The position numbers were made by a program, and so were the translations under genes. From the NCBI GenBank assembly GCA_009746045.1, contig RPFO01000393.1:1-39201 (forward strand): a stretch of 39,201 nucleotides of DNA. The letters run 5' to 3'. Below the pieces are notes generated by a model, which made no database searches, was not told the origin of the DNA, and worked only from the letters and a program-made list of their open reading frames with translations. The DNA comes from Mesostigma viride. Taxonomy: Eukaryota; Streptophyta; Mesostigmatophyceae; Mesostigmatales; Mesostigmataceae. This document shows, one piece after another, positions 12,880 through 24,780 of the stretch (position 1 is its first letter; the number at the start of each line of letters is the position of its first letter).

Positions 12880-14052
12880 AACAACAACAACAACAAGAAG
12901 CAGGACAAGGAGGACAAGTCTTCTCAGCGGTGCACCCGCTGTGGCATGAAGTACCACCTGCGGCCCACCTGCCGCAAGAACGTGGACGAGCTGGGGCATT
13001 TGGACGTCCTGTGCCACAAGTGCCACGGGCCGCCCCACGGTGACCCCAAGGACTGCAAGCGGCCTCCTTACGGCAAGAAGTGTGAGTCTCCCTCTCATGC
13101 TGGCTTGAGTGTGCCTGCTTCACCTTCTTCTTCTGCATGCCCCACTGTCAGAGCAGTGAGCAGTTCTGGAAAGGTGCTACAGCTGGTTTCAGAAGATTAT
13201 GTCTCTAAACCAACCTTCACATCTATGGTTCCCAAGGTGTGCAGAGTGTCCCCAGCAGAGGATGCTCAGATCAGTTTTCAGGAGCTTGCTTTGCAGTTGC
13301 ATTTCCTTTATGGGCATGAAGTGAGTGCAGAGGTGGTGGCAGCAGCAATAGGGGGGGCAGCACTCAGACGTGCATGCCAGGTGGTCAGATCCCACTGCCA
13401 GCATTGTCAGTTCAATGCACCCAAACCCCCTAAGTGGCATGTAGCTACCCCACCTAAGAGCAAGGGCAGGGTGGTAGGAGATGTCTTTCATATCAAAGGA
13501 CAATCTTACTTGGCACTTAAAGATGCATGGTCAAGGTACACAACCATTGAACCATTACCTGGAATGGACAAGACACAGTTGCTCAGGGCTCTCTTGATTG
13601 CTCAGGCCAGGTACTACCCTGTGGAGGCATTGTTACTGGATCAGCAGTTCACATGTCTTGCCAATGAACCAGGGTGTGAGGCTATTGATCTGGCTGGGCT
13701 AGAAGATCATGAGAGGCAAGGCATTATTGAAAGGGCCATCAGGTCCATTAAAACCCTTGTAGCCAAAGAAGATGGCAATCTGCTGGCTGACAGTGGGTCC
13801 TATGCTGACAGAGCTCTGTGGTCCACCAGGTTGTGCCAAGTCCTCAACAGGAGGCCACTCATGAAAACCCCACAAGGGGTGGTCATTACACCAGATGGAT
13901 TGCATGCAGGCATTTATCCACCTGAGGTACTAGCCCTCTACAACGCACAGCGAGCACAGACAGCTAGCAGGTTAGCTGTCAAGGATGCAAAGCATCCACG
14001 TCCCACCTTCAGAGAAGGGGATCAGTCCTATTCTACAAGGAGTCGGGACTAG
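11425..14052 (+). CDS. gag capsid-like region, zinc knuckles and integrase
   Basis: One open frame of about 875 codons after the upstream frameshifts. The order is: a helical capsid-like part (about 12020-12590), a charged EEREEEDRERE stretch, a Gly-Lys tract, a poly-Asn tract, then a CCHC zinc knuckle of form C-x2-C-x4-H-x4-C (12931-12972) and a second of form C-x2-C-x4-H-x5-C (13012-13056), as used by gag proteins to bind RNA. The integrase follows: the HHCC zinc-binding region with HFLYGH and cysteines at 13396 and 13405, then candidate catalytic Asp at 13480 (GDVFHIKG), Asp at 13639 (LLLDQQF) and Glu at 13729 (GIIERAIRSIK). Spacing is D-x52-D-x29-E, a little shorter than the common DD35E. 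The stop at 14052 looks premature: dropping into frame 3 near 14027 continues the integrase. Confidence 0.8.
12709..12780 (+). repeat. (GGCAAG)n hexanucleotide tract coding Gly-Lys
   Basis: About eleven GGCAAG-like hexamers, interrupted once by AGGGGCTGGGGC, encode an alternating Gly-Lys run. It lies just before the poly-Asn tract and the zinc knuckles and would give gag a strongly basic, RNA-binding patch. Confidence 0.9.
12811..12894 (+). repeat. (AAC)n trinucleotide tract coding poly-Asn
   Basis: An almost uninterrupted AAC repeat of about 28 codons, with single AGT and AAT interruptions, encodes poly-asparagine between the Gly-Lys tract and the first zinc knuckle. It is a likely place for copy-number change between copies of this element. 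Confidence 0.92.
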
Positions 14053-14745
14053 GCAAGGTGGGTACCTGGCATGGGCCAGCCACCATCCTAAAGTTTAACA
14101 CCACTGGCAGGACAGTGTTAGTTAAACACAATGACACGGGAAAAATTCACAGGTGTTCACCTCACAGGATGAAATTGTATTTTCCAACTGTGTCAGACGT
14201 GGCAGAGGAGGAAGAGCTGTTGGCCGACAGCCCTGTACAGTTGCCTGGCATCCCAGCGTTGCCCAGTGAGTGGTTGTTTGGAACACCCACTGGTGAGTGT
14301 GAGAGCCACACCCACTGTGACACCCAGGTCACCCTTGATGATTGCAGGCAGTCACTGCAGGATTGGCCCCCTGCAGCAGAGGGTCACATTGGCAAAACAG
14401 GTGATCAGCAACCTATCACCTCTACAAGTGTGAACATAGCTCAGCCACTAGCTGCACCTTCCAAACGCAGCCTAGCAGACGCTGTTCGCATTTTACAAGC
14501 AGCTCATAGAGCCAAAGCTCAAACTGCTGCAGGATCAGCTAAGGTGGGGAAGGTTGGGCAGAATGACAATAGCCCATTTATGGTTGCAGTGGACACACAA
14601 GCCCAGGTCAGCATTATCAGTGCCCTGGCTGTGCCCCATTTGCCTTTGGAACCTTCACCCTGGCACCATGTGGCTGATTTCTCAGGGCAGTCATCCCTCA
14701 AGGTATTAGGTCAGGTCATGTTGACTATACTCGGTATCCCCACCC
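14027..14745 (+). pseudogene. Integrase C-terminal domain and N-terminal half of protease-like domain
   Basis: In frame 3 the integrase resumes (VLFYKESGLGKVGTWHGPA, then GRTVLVKHNDTGKIHRCSPHRM), a typical small-barrel integrase C-terminal domain. A single missing base near 14027 separates it from the upstream frame. After a linker of about 130 residues comes AVDTQAQVSII (about 14586-14618), which matches the retropepsin active-site pattern D-T-G-A but with Gln in place of Gly. The frame is lost again near 14745. Having the protease after the integrase is the reverse of the order known for Ty3/gypsy and Ty1/copia elements. Confidence 0.65.
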
Positions 14746-15185
14746 TTTTCAGGTATTGGAAGGTTATAAAGGGAATGCTTTGTTGGGGGATCCTTTTCTC
14801 TGTTACCCTGGTGTCCTCATATCCAGTGATAGACTATCCATCCAGGACATGGGTGGTGTTGATCTGAATCATTTCAAAATTTCTCTTGAAAAACTTCTTA
14901 ACACCAACATTGCTTCTGTAAAATTTGCTACACCCAAGTATGCCCCAGGGCAAGAACCCTGTGTGGCAGACCTGGTTCACAACCAAAAACTTCATCCCAA
15001 CTCATTTGGATTGGGCAAGCATGATGTGGCTAAAATGTCTCCTCTTTCTTATGAACAGATAGAGCAAGACTGTCGCACACACATAGGATTCCTAAAATGG
15101 GTGGAGGCCTTTAACAAGGCCAGGGAAGAATGGGTAGTGCCAGATCCTCTTAGTCCTTCTCATACTCCCCTGTCACACCTATTGA
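14746..15185 (+). pseudogene. C-terminal half of protease-like domain, cut off by the satellite
   Basis: Frame 2 continues the protease-like fold with FQVLEGYKGNALLGDPFL, resembling the second hydrophobic half of retropepsins (LLGDPFL like the LLG-D/N-FL pattern), then a roughly 100-residue region I do not recognise (LVHNQKLHPNSFGLGKHD...). The frame runs unbroken into satellite at 15192, so the polyprotein is truncated. A CCCTTTTCAG just before this segment could be a 3' splice site, which would be an alternative to a frameshift. Confidence 0.5.
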
Positions 15186-18100
15186 CAAAAAGTGTGTACG
15201 TGTGGTGCAGCCGCCCTTGCGTGCGCTGGATGTACGTGTGTGTGCAGTTGCCCCTTGCGTGCGCGGTGGTTTTTCGTGTGTGTGCAGCCGGCCCTTGCGT
15301 GCGCGGTGAGTGTACATGTGTGTGCAGTTGCCCCTTGCGTGCGCGGTGTATGTACGTGTGTGTGCAGCCGGCCCTTGCGTGCGCGGTGGATGTACGTGTG
15401 TGTGCAGCCGGCCCTTGCGTGCATGGTGTGTGTACGTGTGTGTGCAGCCGGCCCTTGCGTGCGCGGTGGATGTACATGTGTGTGCAGTCGCCCCTTGCGT
15501 GCGCGGTGTGTGTACATGTGAGTGCAGCTGCCCCAAGCGTGCGCGGTGTATGTACGTGTGTGTGCAGCCGCCCCGTGGTTTGCGCGGTGTATGTACATGT
15601 GTGTGCAGTTGCCCCTTGCGTGCGCGGTGTATGTACGTGTGTGTGCAGCCGGCCCTTGCGTGCGCGGTGTAGGTACGTGTGTGTGCAGCCGCCCCAAGCG
15701 TGCGCGGTGTGTGTACATGTGTGTGCAGTTGCCCCTTGCGTGCGCGGTGTGTGTACGTGTGTGTGCAGCCGCCCCTTGCGTGCGCGGTGGATGTACGTGT
15801 GTGTGCAGTTGCCCCTTGCGTGCGCGGTGGATGTACGTGTGTGTGCAGCCGGCCCTTGCGTGCGCGGTGTGTGTACATGTGAGTGCAGCTAGCCCAAGCG
15901 TGCGCGGTGTGTGTACATGTGTGTGCAGTTGCCCCTTGCGTGCGCGGTGGATGTACGTGTGTGTGCAGCCGCCCCTTGCGTGCGCGGTGTAGGTACGTGT
16001 GTGTGCAGCCGCCCCAAGCGTGCGCGGTGTGTGTACGTGTGTGTGCAGTTGCCCCTTGCGTGCGCGGTGTAGGTACATGTGTGTGCAGTTGCCCCTTGCG
16101 TGCGCGGTGTATGTACATGTGTGTGCAGTTGCCCCTTGCGTGCGCGGTGTATGTACGTGTGTGTGCAGCCGCCCCTTGCGTGCGCGGTGTAGGTACGTGT
16201 GTGTGCAGCCGCCCCAAGCGTGCGCGGTGTGTGTACATGTGTGTGCAGTTGCCCCTTGCGTGCGCGGTGTGTGTACGTGTGTGTGCAGCCGCCCCTTGCG
16301 TGCGCGGTGGATGTACGTGTGTGTGCAGTTGCCCCTTGCGTGCGCGGTGGATGTACGTGTGTGTGCAGCCGGCCCTTGCGTGCGCGGTGTGTGTACATGT
16401 GAGTGCAGCTGCCCCAAGCGTGCGCGGTGTGTGTACATGTGTGTGCAGTTGCCCCTTGCGTGCGCGGTGGATGTACGTGTGTGTGCAGCCGCCCCTTGCG
16501 TGCGCGGTGTAGGTACGTGTGTGTGCAGCCGCCCCAAGCGTGCGCGGTGTGTGTACGTGTGTGTGCAGTTGCCCCTTGCGTGCGCGGTGTGTGTACATGT
16601 GTGTGCAGTTGCCCCTTGCGTGCGCGGTGTATGTACGTGTGTGTGCAGCCGGCCCTTGCGTGCGCGGTGTATGTACGTGTGTGTGCAGCTGCCCCAAGCG
16701 TGCGCGGTGTGTGTACATGTGTGTGCAGTTGCCCCTTGCGTGCGCGGTGGACGTACGTGTGTGTGCATGCCGGCAATTGCGTGCATGGTGTGTGTACGTG
16801 TGTGTGCAGCCGCCCCTTGCGTGCGCGGTGTGTGTACGTGTGTGTGCATGCCGGCAATTGCGTGCATGGTGTGTGTACGTGTGTGTGCAGCCGGCCCTTG
16901 CGTGCGCGGTGTGTGTACATGTGAGTGCAGCTGCCCCAAGCGTGCGCGGTGTGTGTACATGTGTGTGCAGTTGCCCCTTGCGTGCGCGGTGGATGTACGT
17001 GTGTGTGCATGCCGGCAATTGCGTGCATGGTGTGTGTACGTGTGTGTGCAGCCGCCCCTTGCGTGCGCGGTGTGTGTACGTGTGTGTGCACTCGCCCCTT
17101 GCGTGCGCGGTGGATGTACATGTGTGTGCAGCCGCCCCTTGCGTGCATGGTGTATGTACATGTGTTTGCACTCGCCCCTTGCGTGCGCGGTGGATGTACA
17201 TGTGTGTGCAGCCGAACCTTGCGTGCATGGTGTGTGTACCTGTGCGTGAAGTCGCTCCTTGCGTGCATGGTGTGTGTACGTGTGTGTGCAGCCGCCCCTT
17301 GCGTGCATGGTGTATGTACATGTGAGTGCTGTTGCCCCTTGCGTGCGCGGTGTATGTACGTGTGTGTGCAGCCGTCCCTTAATTGCGTGCGCGGTGTGTG
17401 TACGTGTGTGTGCAGCCGCCCCTTGCGTGCATGGTGAGTGTACCTGTGCGTGAAGTCGCTCCTTGCGTGCATGGTGTGTGTACGTGTGTGTGCAGCCGCC
17501 CCTTGCGTGCATGGTGTATGTACATGTGAGTGCCGTTGCCCCAAGCGTGCATTGTGTGTGTAAGTGTGTGTGCAGCCGGCCCTTGCGTGCATGGTGTGTG
17601 TACATGTGAGTGCAGCCGGCCCTTGCGTGCATGGTGTGTGTACGTGTGTGTGCAGTTGCCCCTTGCGTGCGCGGTGGATGTACGTGTGTGTGCAGCCGGC
17701 CCTTGCGTGCGCGGTGTGTGTACATGTGAGTGCAGCCGCCCCAAGCGTGTGTACATGTGTGTGCAGTTGCCCCTTGCGTGCGCAGTGGATGTACGTGCGT
17801 GTGCATGCCGGCAATTGCGTGCATGGTGTGTGTACGTGTGTGTGCAGCCGCCCCTTGCGTGCGCGGTGTGTGTACGTGTGTGTGCACTCGCCCCTTGCGT
17901 GCGCGGTGTATGTACGTGTGTGCAGCCGCCCCTTGCGTGCGCGGTGTATGCCAGTGTGTGTGCATGCCGGCCCTTGCGTGCAAGGTGTGTGTAAGTGTGT
18001 GTGCAGCCCCTTGCGTGCATGGTGTATGTACGTGTGTGTGCAGCTGCCCCTTGCGTGCGCGGTGTGTGTACGTGTGTGTGCAGCCGCCCCAAGCGTGCGC

Positions 18101-18839
18101 GGTGTATGTACGTGTGTGTGCAGCCGGCCCTTGCGTGCATGGTGTGTGTACGTGTGTGTGCAGCCGGCCCTTGCGTGCGCGGTGGATGTACATGTGTGTG
18201 CAGTCGCCCCTTGCGTGCGCGGTGTAGGTATACGTATGTGTGCAGCCGCCCCTTGCGTGCGCGGTGTAGGTACGTGTGTGTGCAGCCGCCCCAAGCGTGC
18301 GCGGTGTATGTACGTGTGTGTGCAGCCGCCCCTTGCGTGCGCGGTGGATGTACGTGTGTGTGCAGCCACCCCTTGCGTGCGCGGTGTATTTACGTGTGTG
18401 TGCAGCCGCCCCTTGCGTGCGCGGTGTGTGTACGTGTGTGTGCAGTTGCCCCTTGCGTGCGCGGTGTGTGTACATGTGTGTGCAGTTGCCCCTTGCGTGC
18501 GCGGTGGATGTACGTGTGTGTGCAGCCGCCCCTTGCGTGCGCGGTGTATTTACGTGTGTGTGCAGCCGCCCCAAGCGTGCGCGGTGTGTGTACGTGTGTG
18601 TGCAGTTGCCCCTTGCGTGCGCGGTGTGTGTACATGTGTGTGCAGTTGCCCCTTGCGTGCGCGGTGTATGTACATGTGTGTGCAGTTGCCCCTTGCGTGC
18701 GCGGTGTATGTACGTGTGTGTGCAGCCGCCCCTTGCGTGCGCGGTGTAGGTACGTGTGTGTGCAGCCGCCCCAAGCGTGCCGGTGTGTGTACATGTGTGT
18801 GCAGTTGCCCCTTGCGTGCGCGGTGTGTGTACGTGTGTG

Positions 18840-20805
18840 TGCAGCCGCCCCTTGCGTGCGCGGTGGATGTACGTGTGTGTGCAGTTGCCCCTTGCGTGCG
18901 CGGTGGATGTACGTGTGTGTGCAGCCGCCCCTTGCGTGCGCGGTGTGTGTACATGTGAGTGCAGCTGCCCCAAGCGTGCGCGGTGTGTGTACATGTGTGT
19001 GCAGTTGCCCCTTGCGTGCGCGGTGGATGTACGTGTGTGTGCAGCCGCCCCTTGCGTGCGCGGTGTATGTACGTGCGTGTGCAGCCGCCCCTTGCGTGCG
19101 CGGTGTATGTACATGTGTGTGCATCCTTGTCCTTGCGTGCGCGGTGTATGTACATGTGTTTGCACTCGCCCCTTGCGTGCGCGGTGGATGTACATGTGTG
19201 TGCAGCCGCCCCTTGCGTGCATGGTTTATGTACATGTGTGTGCAGTCGCCGGCCCCGTGCGTGCGCGGTGGATGTACGTGTGTGTGCAGCCGCCCCGTGC
19301 GTGCATGGTGTGTGTACGTGTGTGTGCAGCAGCCCCTTGCGTGCGCGGTGTATGTACGTTTCTGTGCATGCCGGCCCTTGCGTGCATGGTGTATGTACAT
19401 GTGCTTGCACTGGCCCCTTGCGTGCGCGGTGTATGTACGTGTGTGTGCAGCCCCCCCTTGCGTGCGCGGTGTATGTACGTGTGTGCGCACTCGCCCCTTG
19501 CGTGCGCGGTGTATGTACGTGTGTGTGCATGCCGGCAATTGCGTGCATGGTGTGTGTACGTGTGTGTGCAGCCGCCCCTTGCGTGCGCGGTGTATGTACG
19601 TGCGTGTGCAGCCGCCCCTTGCGTGCGCGGTGTATGTACATGTGTGTGCATCCTTGTCCTTGCGTGCGCGGTGTATGTACATGTGTTTGCACTCGCCCCT
19701 TGCGTGCGCGGTGGATGTACATGTGTGTGCAGCCGCCCCTTGCGTGCATGGTTTATGTACATGTGTGTGCAGTCGCCGGCCCCGTGCGTGCGCAGTGGAT
19801 GTACGTGTGTGTGCAGCCGCCCCGTGCGTGCATGGTGTGTGTACGTGTGTGTGCAGCAGCCCCTTGCGTGCGCGGTGTATGTACGTTTCTGTGCATGCCG
19901 GCCCTTGCGTGCATGGTGTATGTACATGTGCTTGCACTGGCCCCTTGCGTGCGCGGTGTATGTACGTGTGTGTGCAGCCCCCCTTGCGTGCGCGGTGTAT
20001 GTACGTGTGTGCGCACTCGCCCCTTGCGTGCGCGGTGTATGTACGTGTGTGTGCATGCCGGCAATTGCGTGCATGGTGTGTGTACGTGTGTGTGCAGCCG
20101 CCCCTTGCATGCGCGGTGTGTGTACGTGTGTGTGCACTCGCCCCTTGCGTGCGCGGTGGATGTACATGTGTGTGCAGCCGCCCCTTGCGTGCATGGTGTA
20201 TGTCCATGTGTGGGCAGTTGCCCCTTGCGTGCGCGGCGTATGTACATGTTTTTGCACTCGCCCCTTGCGTGCATGGTGTATGTATGTGTGTGTGCAGCCG
20301 CCCCTTGCGTGCGCGGTGGATGTACGTGTGTGTGCAGCCACCCCTTTCGTGCGCGGTGTATGTACATGTGAGTGCCGTCGCCCCAAGCGTGCATTTTGTG
20401 TGTAAGTGTGTGTGCAGCAGCCCCTTGCGTGCGCGGTGTATGTACGTGTGTGTGCAGCCGCCCCGTGGTTGCGCGGTGGATGTACATGTGAGTGGAGCCG
20501 GTCCTTGCGTGCGCGGTGTATGTACGTGTGTGTGCAGCCGCCCCTTGCGTGCGCGGTGTAGGTACGTATGTGTGCAGCCGCCCCTTGCGTGCGCGGTGTA
20601 TGTACGTGTGTGTGCAGCCGCTCCAAGCGTGCGCGGTGTGTGTACATGTGAGTGCAGCTGCCCCAAGCGTGCGCGGTGTGTGTACATGTGTGTGCAGTTG
20701 CCCCTTGCGTGCGCGGTGGATGTACGTGTGTGTGCATGCCGGCAATTGCGTGCATGGTGTGTGTACGTGTGTGTGCAGCCGCCCCTTGCGTGCGCGGTGT
20801 GTGTA
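18840..20805. repeat. Satellite higher-order block C (copy 1)
   Basis: About 1.96 kb whose variant order is repeated at 22814-24780, an offset of about 3975 bases. It includes an internal duplication of about 527 bp marked by CATCCTTGTCCTTGCG at 19122 and 19649, and by the CAGTCGCCGGCCCCGTGCG unit. Confidence 0.8.
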
Positions 20806-20989
20806 CATGTGTGTGCAGCCGCCCCTTGCGTGCGCGGTGTATGTACGTGTGTGTGCAGCCGCCCCAAGCGTGCGCGGTGTGTGTACATGTGTGTGCAGTT
20901 GCCCCTTGCGTGCGCGGTGGATGTACGTGTGTGTGCATGCCGGCAATTGCGTGCATGGTGTGTGTACGTGTGTGTGCAGCAGCCCCTTG

Positions 20990-22815
20990 CGTGCGCGGTG
21001 TGTGTACATGTGAGTGCCGTCGCCCCAAGCGTGCATTTTGTGTGTAAGTGTGTGTGCAGCCGCCCCTTGCGTGCGCGGTGTAGGTACGTGTGTGTGCAGC
21101 CGCCCCAAGCGTGCGCGGTGTATGTACATGTGTGTGCACTCGCCCCTTGCGTGCATGGTGCATGTATGTATGTGTGTGTGCAGCCGCCCCTTGCGTGCGC
21201 GGTGGATGTACGTGTGTGTGCAGCCACCCCTTTCGTGAGCGGTGTATGTACATGTGAGTGCCGTCGCCCCAAGCGTGCATTTTGTGTGTAAGTGTGTGTG
21301 CAGCAGCACCTTGCGTGCGCGGTGTATGTACGTGTGTGTGCAGCCGCCCCGTGGTTGCGCGGTGGATGTACATGTGAGTGGAGCCGGTCCTTGCGTGCGC
21401 GGTGTATGTACGTGTGTGTGCAGCCGCCCCTTGCGTGCGTGGTGTGTGTACATGTAAGTGCAGCCGCCCCTTGCGTGCGCGGTGTATGTACGTGTGTGTG
21501 CAGCCGTCCCTTGCGTGCGCGGTGTGTGTACGTTTGTGTGCAGCCGCCCCTTGCGTGCGCGGTGTGTGTACGTGTGTGTGAATCCTTGTCCTTGCGTGCA
21601 TGGTGTATGTACATGTGGGTGCAGCCGCCCCTTGCGTGCGCGGTGTATGCCAGTGTGTGTGCATGCCGGCCCTTGCGTGCATGGTGTGTGTAAGTGTGTG
21701 TGCAGCCGCCCCGAGCGTGTGTACATGTGTGTGCAGTTGCCCCTTGCGTGCACAGTGGATGTACGTGTGTGTGCATGCCGGCAATTGCATGCATGGTGTG
21801 TGTACGTGTGTGTGCAGCCGCCCCTTTCGTGCGCGGTGTGTGTACGTGTGTGTGCACTCGCCCCTTGCGTGCGCGGTGTATGTACGTGTGTGCAGCCGCC
21901 CCTTGCGTGCGCGGTGTATGCCAGTGTGTGTGCATGCCGGCCCTTGCGTGCATGGTGTGTGTAAGTGTGTGTGCAGCCCCTTGCGTGCATGGTGTATGTA
22001 CGTGTGTGTGCAGCCGCCCCTTGCGTGCGCGGTGTGTGTACGTATGTGTGCAGCCGCCCCTTGCGTGCGCGGTGTATGTACGTGTGTGTGCAGCCGCCCC
22101 TTGCGTGCGCGGTGTAGGTACGTGTGTGTGCAGCCGCCCCAAGCGTGCGCGGTGTGTGTACATGTGAGTGCAGCTGCCCCAAGCGTGCGCGGTGTGTGTA
22201 CGTGTGTGTGCAGTTGCCCCTTGCGTGCGCGGTGGATGTACGTGTGTGTGCATGCCGGCAATTGCGTGCATGGTGTGTGTACGTGTGTGTGCAGCCGCCC
22301 CTTGCGTGCGCGGTGTGTGTACATGTGTGTGCAGCCGCCCCTTGCGTGCGCGGTGTAGGTACGTGTGTGTGCAGCCGCCCCAAGCGTGCGCGGTGTGTGT
22401 ACATGTGTGTGCAGTTGCCCCTTGCGTGCGCGGTGGATGTACGTGTGTGTGCATGCCGGCAATTGCGTGCATGGTGTGTGTACGTGTGTGTGCAGCAGCC
22501 CCTTGCGTGCGCGGTGTGTGTACATGTGAGTGCCGTCGCCCCAAGCGTGCATTTTGTGTGTAAGTGTGTGTGCAGCCGCCCCTTGCGTGCGCGGTGTAGG
22601 TACGTGTGTGTGCAGCCGCCCCAAGCGTGCGCGGTGTATGTACATGTGTGTGCACTCGCCCCTTGCGTGCATGGTGCATGTATGTATGTGTGTGTGCAGC
22701 CGCCCCTTGCGTGCGCGGTGGATGTACGTGTGTGTGCAGCCACCCCTTTCGTGAGCGGTGTATGTACATGTGAGTGCCGTCGCCCCAAGCGTGCATTTTG
22801 TGTGTAAGTGTGTGT
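20990..22815. repeat. Satellite higher-order block D (1516-bp tandem, copy 1)
   Basis: A 1516-bp super-unit repeats in tandem here: the GTGCCGTCGCCCCAAGCG unit followed by the GCATGGTGCATGTATGTATG unit lies near 21014-21180 and again near 22530-22690. The same arrangement recurs at 28109-29935, shifted by 7119 bases. Confidence 0.8.
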
Positions 22816-24780
22816 GCAGCCGCCCCTTGCGTGCGCGGTGGATGTACGTGTGTGTGCAGTTGCCCCTTGCGTGCGCGGTGGATGTACGTGTGTGTGCAGC
22901 CGCCCCTTGCGTGCGCGGTGTGTGTACATGTGAGTGCAGCTGCCCCAAGCGTGCGCGGTGTGTGTACATGTGTGTGCAGTTGCCCCTTGCGTGCGCGGTG
23001 GATGTACGTGTGTGTGCAGCCGCCCCTTGCGTGCGCGGTGTATGTACGTGCGTGTGCAGCCGCCCCTTGCGTGCGCGGTGTATGTACATGTGTGTGCATC
23101 CTTGTCCTTGCGTGCGCGGTGTATGTACATGTGTTTGCACTCGCCCCTTGCGTGCGCGGTGGATGTACATGTGTGTGCAGCCGCCCCTTGCGTGCATGGT
23201 TTATGTACATGTGTGTGCAGTCGCCGGCCCCGTGCGTGCGCGGTGGATGTACGTGTGTGTGCAGCCGCCCCGTGCGTGCATGGTGTGTGTACGTGTGTGT
23301 GCAGCAGCCCCTTGCGTGCGCGGTGTATGTACGTTTCTGTGCATGCCGGCCCTTGCGTGCATGGTGTATGTACATGTGCTTGCACTGGCCCCTTGCGTGC
23401 GCGGTGTATGTACGTGTGTGTGCAGCCCCCCTTGCGTGCGCGGTGTATGTACGTGTGTGCGCACTCGCCCCTTGCGTGCGCGGTGTATGTACGTGTGTGT
23501 GCATGCCGGCAATTGCGTGCATGGTGTGTGTACGTGTGTGTGCAGCCGCCCCTTGCGTGCGCGGTGTATGTACGTGCGTGTGCAGCCGCCCCTTGCGTGC
23601 GCGGTGTATGTACATGTGTGTGCATCCTTGTCCTTGCGTGCGCGGTGTATGTACATGTGTTTGCACTCGCCCCTTGCGTGCGCGGTGGATGTACATGTGT
23701 GTGCAGCCGCCCCTTGCGTGCATGGTTTATGTACATGTGTGTGCAGTCGCCGGCCCCGTGCGTGCGCAGTGGATGTACGTGTGTGTGCAGCCGCCCCGTG
23801 CGTGCATGGTGTGTGTACGTGTGTGTGCAGCAGCCCCTTGCGTGCGCGGTGTATGTACGTTTCTGTGCATGCCGGCCCTTGCGTGCATGGTGTATGTACA
23901 TGTGCTTGCACTGGCCCCTTGCGTGCGCGGTGTATGTACGTGTGTGTGCAGCCCCCCTTGCGTGCGCGGTGTATGTACGTGTGTGCGCACTCGCCCCTTG
24001 CGTGCGCGGTGTATGTACGTGTGTGTGCATGCCGGCAATTGCGTGCATGGTGTGTGTACGTGTGTGTGCAGCCGCCCCTTGCATGCGCGGTGTGTGTACG
24101 TGTGTGTGCACTCGCCCCTTGCGTGCGCGGTGGATGTACATGTGTGTGCAGCCGCCCCTTGCGTGCATGGTGTATGTCCATGTGTGGGCAGTTGCCCCTT
24201 GCGTGCGCGGCGTATGTACATGTTTTTGCACTCGCCCCTTGCGTGCATTGTGTATGTATGTGTGTGTGCAGCCGCCCCTTGCGTGCGCGGTGGATGTACG
24301 TGTGTGTGCAGCCACCCCTTTCGTGCGCGGTGTATGTACATGTGAGTGCCGTCGCCCCAAGCGTGCATTTTGTGTGTAAGTGTGTGTGCAGCAGCCCCTT
24401 GCGTGCGCGGTGTATGTACGTGTGTGTGCAGCCGCCCCGTGGTTGCGCGGTGGATGTACATGTGAGTGGAGCCGGTCCTTGCGTGCGCGGTGTATGTACG
24501 TGTGTGTGCAGCCGCCCCTTGCGTGCGCGGTGTAGGTACGTATGTGTGCAGCCGCCCCTTGCGTGCGCGGTGTATGTACGTGTGTGTGCAGCCGCTCCAA
24601 GCGTGCGCGGTGTGTGTACATGTGAGTGCAGCTGCCCCAAGCGTGCGCGGTGTGTGTACATGTGTGTGCAGTTGCCCCTTGCGTGCGCGGTGGATGTACG
24701 TGTGTGTGCATGCCGGCAATTGCGTGCATGGTGTGTGTACGTGTGTGTGCAGCCGCCCCTTGCGTGCGCGGTGTGTGTAC
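22814..24780. repeat. Satellite higher-order block C (copy 2)
   Basis: Second copy of the 1.96-kb block, including its internal 527-bp duplication (CATCCTTGTCCTTGCG again twice, near 23098 and 23626). Agreement with 18840-20805 ends near 24780, where this copy has GAGTGCCGTCG instead of TGTGCAGCCGCC. Confidence 0.8.

Larger units (their letters stand above)
9654..15191 (+). mobile_element. Truncated retroelement inside the satellite (gag, integrase, protease)
   Basis: A 5.5-kb unique sequence interrupts the satellite. It reads on the + strand: a leader (9654-10155), gag, two zinc knuckles, an HHCC plus DDE integrase, an integrase C-terminal domain, and a retropepsin-like region. The reading frame of the last domain runs straight into the satellite at 15192, so the 3' part is missing; no reverse transcriptase, RNase H or 3' LTR is present. 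Coding frames shift near 10645, between 11300 and 11425, near 14027 and near 14745, so this copy is dead or its sequence contains indel errors. Both flanks are satellite ending in or starting with GTACGTGTG...TGCAGCCGCC, which could be a target duplication but cannot be told from the repeat itself. Confidence 0.85.

Noticed and set aside
12427-13098. Minus-strand frame with poly-Val/poly-Leu stretch suggesting a membrane protein
   Set aside because: It is the reverse of the (AAC)n and (GGCAAG)n tracts in gag; the zinc knuckles and integrase on the + strand explain the region.
9636-15215. Target-site duplication of about 20 bp flanking the retroelement
   Set aside because: The shared string is part of every satellite unit, so identity at both ends is not evidence of duplication.
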